In this document: positions 7,219 through 12,176 of the stretch, piece after piece
Numbering within the stretch: the first letter of the stretch is position 1
Layout of the letters: every line of letters begins with the position of its first letter
NCBI GenBank assembly: GCA_012800465.1
Contig: JAAZJI010000027.1
Span: forward strand, 1 to 12,176
DNA: 12,176 bases
Direction of reading: 5' to 3'
DNA from: Spirochaetales bacterium
GTDB taxonomy: Bacteria > Spirochaetota > Spirochaetia > Sphaerochaetales > Sphaerochaetaceae
The notes under the pieces: model-generated
Seen by the model: the letters and a program-made list of their open reading frames with translations, nothing else
Told to the model about the DNA's origin: nothing
The model's database searches: none
Program-made: the position numbers and the translations under genes

Positions 7219-8124
7219 TCAGTCGATGACCGAAAAACCTCCCTCCACCATCCGCTTCCGAAGGTTCTCCAGCTGGGCGGGAGGAGAGCTCTTGGTCGGC
7301 AGGAAGGGCTTTCCCACCTCGAGACCGACGAGGTTCGCCAGATCCTTCGTCGCGACGGGGAAGCTCGACGCGTCCGTGGCCAGCCGGATCGGGTTCAAGG
7401 CGTACTGGGCCTCCAGCGAACCCTTGATATCCCCGGCGACGAACTTGTCGTAGATGGAGCACACCAGCTCGGGAACATAGTTCGCCGTGGAGCACACCGC
7501 CCCGACCGCCCCATGGGCGAGACCGGCGAAAATGAGGGTGTCCTTTCCGTTCAGGACCTTGAATCCGACATCCCGGTTCCTGCGGATGAACTCCATCGTC
7601 TGCGTCATGTCGCCGCTGCTGTCCTTCATCCCCACGAGGTTGGGAACGCTGTGCGCGAGCTCCTCGACGAGCTGCTGGCTCATCGGATACCCGCAGCGCC
7701 CCGGATTGTTGTACAGCAGGACCGGCGTATCCGGAACCGAGGCGGCGATCGAGCGGATATGCTCCTTCAGCTCATCCTCGGTCGGTTTGAGGAACATCGG
7801 CTGGAGGATCGAGACCCCCCTGGCCCCGTGCCGGACTCCCATCCGGGCATGGCGGATGCAGGTGCTCGTCCGGATCGCTCCCACCCCCATGTACAGGGGG
7901 ATCCGACCGGCGATCTGGTCGATCATGATCGCCAGGGCGCTTTCCATCTCCTCATCGCTGAGCATGTAGAACTCGCCGTTTGAACCGAACGCCAGAATTC
8001 CCGAACAGCCGCCCTCGATGACGAACTCGACGAGGCGGCGAAGCGCCGCTTCGTCGATCTTCTCATCGGAGGTGATCGGGGTCAGAATCGGGGGGATGAT
8101 GCCCTTGATGAAGCTTGTATCCAT
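7219..8124 (-). CDS. DHDPS/N-acetylneuraminate lyase family aldolase, probable 5-dehydro-4-deoxyglucarate aldolase
   Basis: A 301-residue class I (Schiff-base) lyase. The fold landmarks are GSNGEF (47-52, pyruvate-carboxylate binding), Y138 in LLYNNPGRCGY, and the Schiff-base lysine K167 in GMKDSSGD. Two family roles fit the locus: cleavage of 5-dehydro-4-deoxyglucarate to pyruvate plus tartronate semialdehyde, or its dehydration/decarboxylation to 2-oxoglutarate semialdehyde (KdgD, as in Bacillus YcbC). It is coupled to garR, whose substrate is tartronate semialdehyde; no semialdehyde dehydrogenase is present, and the YNNPGRCGY block does not look like that of KdgD. I therefore favour the aldolase role, replacing the unrelated GarL. 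The start has AGGTG about 7 nt upstream and lies 8 nt after garR. True dihydrodipicolinate synthase is less likely given the context. Confidence 0.88.
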   Translation of the reverse strand: MDTSFIKGIIPPILTPITSDEKIDEAALRRLVEFVIEGGCSGILAFGSNGEFYMLSDEEMESALAIMIDQIAGRIPLYMGVGAIRTSTCIRHARMGVRHGARGVSILQPMFLKPTEDELKEHIRSIAASVPDTPVLLYNNPGRCGYPMSQQLVEELAHSVPNLVGMKDSSGDMTQTMEFIRRNRDVGFKVLNGKDTLIFAGLAHGAVGAVCSTANYVPELVCSIYDKFVAGDIKGSLEAQYALNPIRLATDASSFPVATKDLANLVGLEVGKPFLPTKSSPPAQLENLRKRMVEGGFSVID

Positions 8125-8132
8125 GCCCGCAC

Positions 8133-9017
8133 CTACTTCCCGATCTTCGTTCCGCTCAGCTTCGCATAGTAGCGGGCCAAGGCGCTGTGGTCATCCTGAC
8201 CGAACCCGTCGGCGCGGAGGGTCGACATCATCTCCCTGACCAGCGAGGTAAGGGGAAGCGGGCTTCCCACCCCGTGACCGGTGTCGAGCACGTTGTCGAG
8301 ATCCTTGATGTGCAGATCGATCTTGAAGCCGGGGGCGAAGTTCGATTCGATCATCATCGGAGCCTTCGCGTTGAGGACCGTCGAACCGGCCAGCCCGCCC
8401 TTGATCGCGTCGAAGACCAGGGTCGGGTCGACGCCCGCCATGCGGACGAGGGTGAACGCCTCGCTGACCGCGGCGATGTTCAGCGCGACGATCACCTGGT
8501 TGGCCAGCTTCGTGGTGTTTCCCGCCCCGATCGGTCCGCAGTGGACCGCCGAGGAGCCCATCTTCAACAGGACGTCCTTCACTTCCTCGAAGAGGTCCTT
8601 GTCGCCGCCGACCATGATCGCAAGCGTTCCGTCGATCGCCTTCGGCTCGCCACCGGAAACCGGTGCGTCGAGCATCCGGACGCCCTTGGCGGCGCACGCT
8701 TTTTCGATCTCCTGGCTTGCAAGCGGAGCGATCGAGGACATGTCGACGATGATCAGCCCCTCCTTGGCCCCTTCGAGAACCCCCTTCTCGCCGAGAACGG
8801 CGCTCTTCACGTGGGGCGAGTTGGGCAGCATCGTGATGACCAGCGGCACCTGGCGCGCGACATCGGCCGACGAGACGGCGGCGGTGGCTCCCGATTTGAC
8901 CAGGTCGTCGACGTTCGCCTTGTTCACGTCATAACATACCACTTCATGACCGGCTTTGAGCAGGTTCCTCGCCATCGGCCTCCCCATGATTCCAAGTCCG
9001 ATAAATCCTATCTTCAT
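8133..9017 (-). CDS. garR: 2-hydroxy-3-oxopropionate (tartronate semialdehyde) reductase
   Basis: A 294-residue NAD(P)-dependent beta-hydroxyacid dehydrogenase, the same length as E. coli GarR and very similar along its length. The Rossmann motif GFIGLGIMGRPMARNLLKAG occupies 4-23. ITMLPNSPHVK (61-71) and DMSSIAPLAS (92-101) are characteristic of tartronate semialdehyde reductase, as is the substrate-binding DAPVSGGEPKAIDGTL region (117-132). Catalytic lysine K170 lies in GAGNTTKLANQ, and GGLAGSTVL and FKIDLHIKDL follow. It reduces tartronate semialdehyde to D-glycerate. AGGAGG lies about 7 nt before the ATG. It leads a two-gene operon with the DHDPS-family enzyme and has its own TTGACA-17-TACTCT promoter. 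Confidence 0.96.
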   Translation of the reverse strand: MKIGFIGLGIMGRPMARNLLKAGHEVVCYDVNKANVDDLVKSGATAAVSSADVARQVPLVITMLPNSPHVKSAVLGEKGVLEGAKEGLIIVDMSSIAPLASQEIEKACAAKGVRMLDAPVSGGEPKAIDGTLAIMVGGDKDLFEEVKDVLLKMGSSAVHCGPIGAGNTTKLANQVIVALNIAAVSEAFTLVRMAGVDPTLVFDAIKGGLAGSTVLNAKAPMMIESNFAPGFKIDLHIKDLDNVLDTGHGVGSPLPLTSLVREMMSTLRADGFGQDDHSALARYYAKLSGTKIGK

Positions 9018-9060
9018 AACACATTCCTCCTATCATATGATTTCCATCTTTCTTACTGTA

Positions 9061-9089
9061 AGAGTACGTCAACGAAAACGCATTGTCAA
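9061..9089 (-). promoter_or_regulatory. Promoter of garR-aldolase operon
   Basis: Perfect TTGACA (9089-9084), a 17-bp spacer and TACTCT (9066-9061). The arrangement matches the tctC and gudD promoters with one changed -10 base. The predicted start lies near 9054, leaving a leader of about 37 nt that ends in AGGAGG. Confidence 0.65.
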
Positions 9090-9181
9090 TTGGAATTATA
9101 GATACCGGCCGCTTTCGCACAATTTCCTCTAACAGTGTTTGATTTTATTCACGTCATGGAGCATCGATGCCCACGAACACG

Positions 9182-9211
9182 ATTCAGGGCCACCTCGCGG
9201 TGGCCCCGAAT
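9182..9211 (-). terminator. Hairpin downstream of eno, probable terminator
   Basis: An 8-bp perfect stem GGGCCACC / GGTGGCCC around a TCGC loop (9187-9206) extends by ATTC / GAAT past one mismatch. It begins 16 nt after the eno stop. The U-run that should follow on the minus strand is poor, so termination could be partial or factor-assisted. Confidence 0.6.
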
Positions 9212-9226
9212 GGCGGGTATTCGCAC

Positions 9227-11573
<2,347 letters not shown>

Positions 11574-11593
11574 ATACTGAAGATTTTCGAAGC

Positions 11594-11622
11594 TTGGCGG
11601 GATCGGCCCTTCATGATACGAT
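11594..11622 (+). promoter_or_regulatory. Promoter of the LarA-family gene
   Basis: TTGGCG (11594-11599), 17-bp spacer, TACGAT (11617-11622). The predicted start near 11629 gives a leader of about 30 nt carrying GGAGG. It implies that the gene has its own promoter although it follows the GNAT gene by only 85 nt. Confidence 0.55.
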
Positions 11623-11658
11623 GAGGGCGTCGCATTTTCTTACGACTTGGAGGTACCG

Positions 11659-12176
11659 ATGGTATACGCACGGATAGAGGACAGGAAGGGGTTGACGATG
11701 GAGGCGACCAAGACCGCGTTCATGGAAGGGCTTGCCAAGCTGGGCAGGAGGGAACGGGTCCTGCTCATCCCCCCGGACATCACCCGGATCCATGGCTTGG
11801 GCGGGATGCTCGCCGTATGGGCGACCGAGTTCTACGGCGGCGCCGTGAAGCAGATCCTCCCCGCCCTGGGGACCCACGTTCCGATGACCCCCAAGGAGAT
11901 CGAGGTGATGTACCCCGGTGTCGATCCCGCCCTCTTCACGATCCACGACTGGAGAAACGACATCGTGACCATCGGAACGGTACCCAAGGAGTTCATCGAG
12001 GAAGTCAGCGAAGGCAAGCTCTCCTATGAGTGGAAAGCCCAGGTGAACAAGGCGCTGGTCCACGGCGGGTTCGACCTGATCCTCTCCCTGGGCCAGGTGG
12101 TTCCCCACGAGGTGATCGGGATGGCGAACCACAACAAGAACGTCTTCGTCGGCACCGGAGGGGCGGACGGGATCAA
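11659..12176 (+). CDS. LarA/DUF2088-family protein (nickel-pincer hydroxy-acid racemase or epimerase homolog), truncated at window edge
   Basis: The first 172 residues of a protein usually about 420 aa; the frame is open to the end of the window. Residues corresponding to LarA landmarks are present: D40-x-T-R43 in PPDITR (LarA D72/R75 type), H73 in ALGTH (catalytic-histidine region), H96-D97, H150 in GQVVPHEVIGM, and K160 in NHNKNVFVGTGG. LarA enzymes use a nickel-pincer nucleotide cofactor to racemise or epimerise 2-hydroxy acids. Characterised relatives act on lactate, malate and D-gluconate. GGAGG lies 5 nt before the ATG, and a TTGGCG-17-TACGAT promoter lies at 11594-11622. Nearby aldarate genes make a sugar-acid epimerase plausible, but that is inference. 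Lactate racemase itself is less likely because the sequence belongs to a distinct DUF2088 branch. Confidence 0.83.
   Translation, partial: MVYARIEDRKGLTMEATKTAFMEGLAKLGRRERVLLIPPDITRIHGLGGMLAVWATEFYGGAVKQILPALGTHVPMTPKEIEVMYPGVDPALFTIHDWRNDIVTIGTVPKEFIEEVSEGKLSYEWKAQVNKALVHGGFDLILSLGQVVPHEVIGMANHNKNVFVGTGGADGI

Noticed and set aside
11574..11658. Possible terminator after the GNAT gene
   Set aside because: Only short imperfect complementarities are present, with no stable GC stem followed by T residues.

Overview
The window is a GC-rich bacterial chromosomal segment holding an aldarate (hexarate) catabolic locus. It covers import and breakdown of D-glucarate and galactarate, followed by enolase, an unusual acetyltransferase fusion and the start of a LarA-type gene. 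All ten complete genes and the two edge-truncated ones look intact. I see no rRNA, tRNA, CRISPR or mobile element. The organism cannot be fixed from the sequence. The solute-binding protein has a Sec signal ending FA-GG without a lipobox cysteine, and the LarA relative belongs to a branch I associate with spirochaetes and Bacteroidetes. A GC-rich spirochaete (Sphaerochaetaceae-like) is a reasonable but tentative guess.

Layout. Positions 1-3648 (minus strand) form an operon read tctC - tctB - tctA - garD: a tripartite tricarboxylate-type (TTT) transporter followed by galactarate dehydratase, which runs off the left edge. Positions 3865-6107 (minus) hold gudD (glucarate dehydratase) and a 1-nt-overlapping AEC-family permease. 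An IclR-family regulator (6364-7155, plus) is divergent from gudD. A perfect bidirectional hairpin terminator separates it from the convergent pair garR - DHDPS-family aldolase/lyase (9017-7219, minus). Enolase (10522-9227, minus) follows. Divergent from it is a UPF0158-GNAT fusion gene (10635-11573, plus), then a LarA/DUF2088 gene (11659 to the right edge, plus).

How the genes fit together (inference from family knowledge and order). TTT and perhaps the AEC permease import aldarates. GudD and GarD dehydrate glucarate and galactarate to 5-dehydro-4-deoxy-D-glucarate. The DHDPS-family enzyme probably cleaves this to pyruvate and tartronate semialdehyde, the role of the unrelated GarL in E. coli. 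GarR reduces the semialdehyde to D-glycerate. A glycerate 2-kinase would then supply 2-phosphoglycerate to enolase, but no such kinase lies in the window. The IclR protein is the obvious local regulator. The LarA relative may be a nickel-pincer hydroxy-acid epimerase working on a related sugar acid.

Regulation visible in the DNA. The tctC, gudD and garR transcription units each carry TTGACA, a 17-bp spacer and a TAC(G/T)CT -10 box, which looks like a shared promoter class. Further signals are a 7-1-7 palindrome in front of iclR, a strong hairpin between tctC and tctB, a 7-3-7 palindrome between the eno and GNAT promoters, and a GNAT promoter so close to its ATG that the transcript is predicted to be leaderless.
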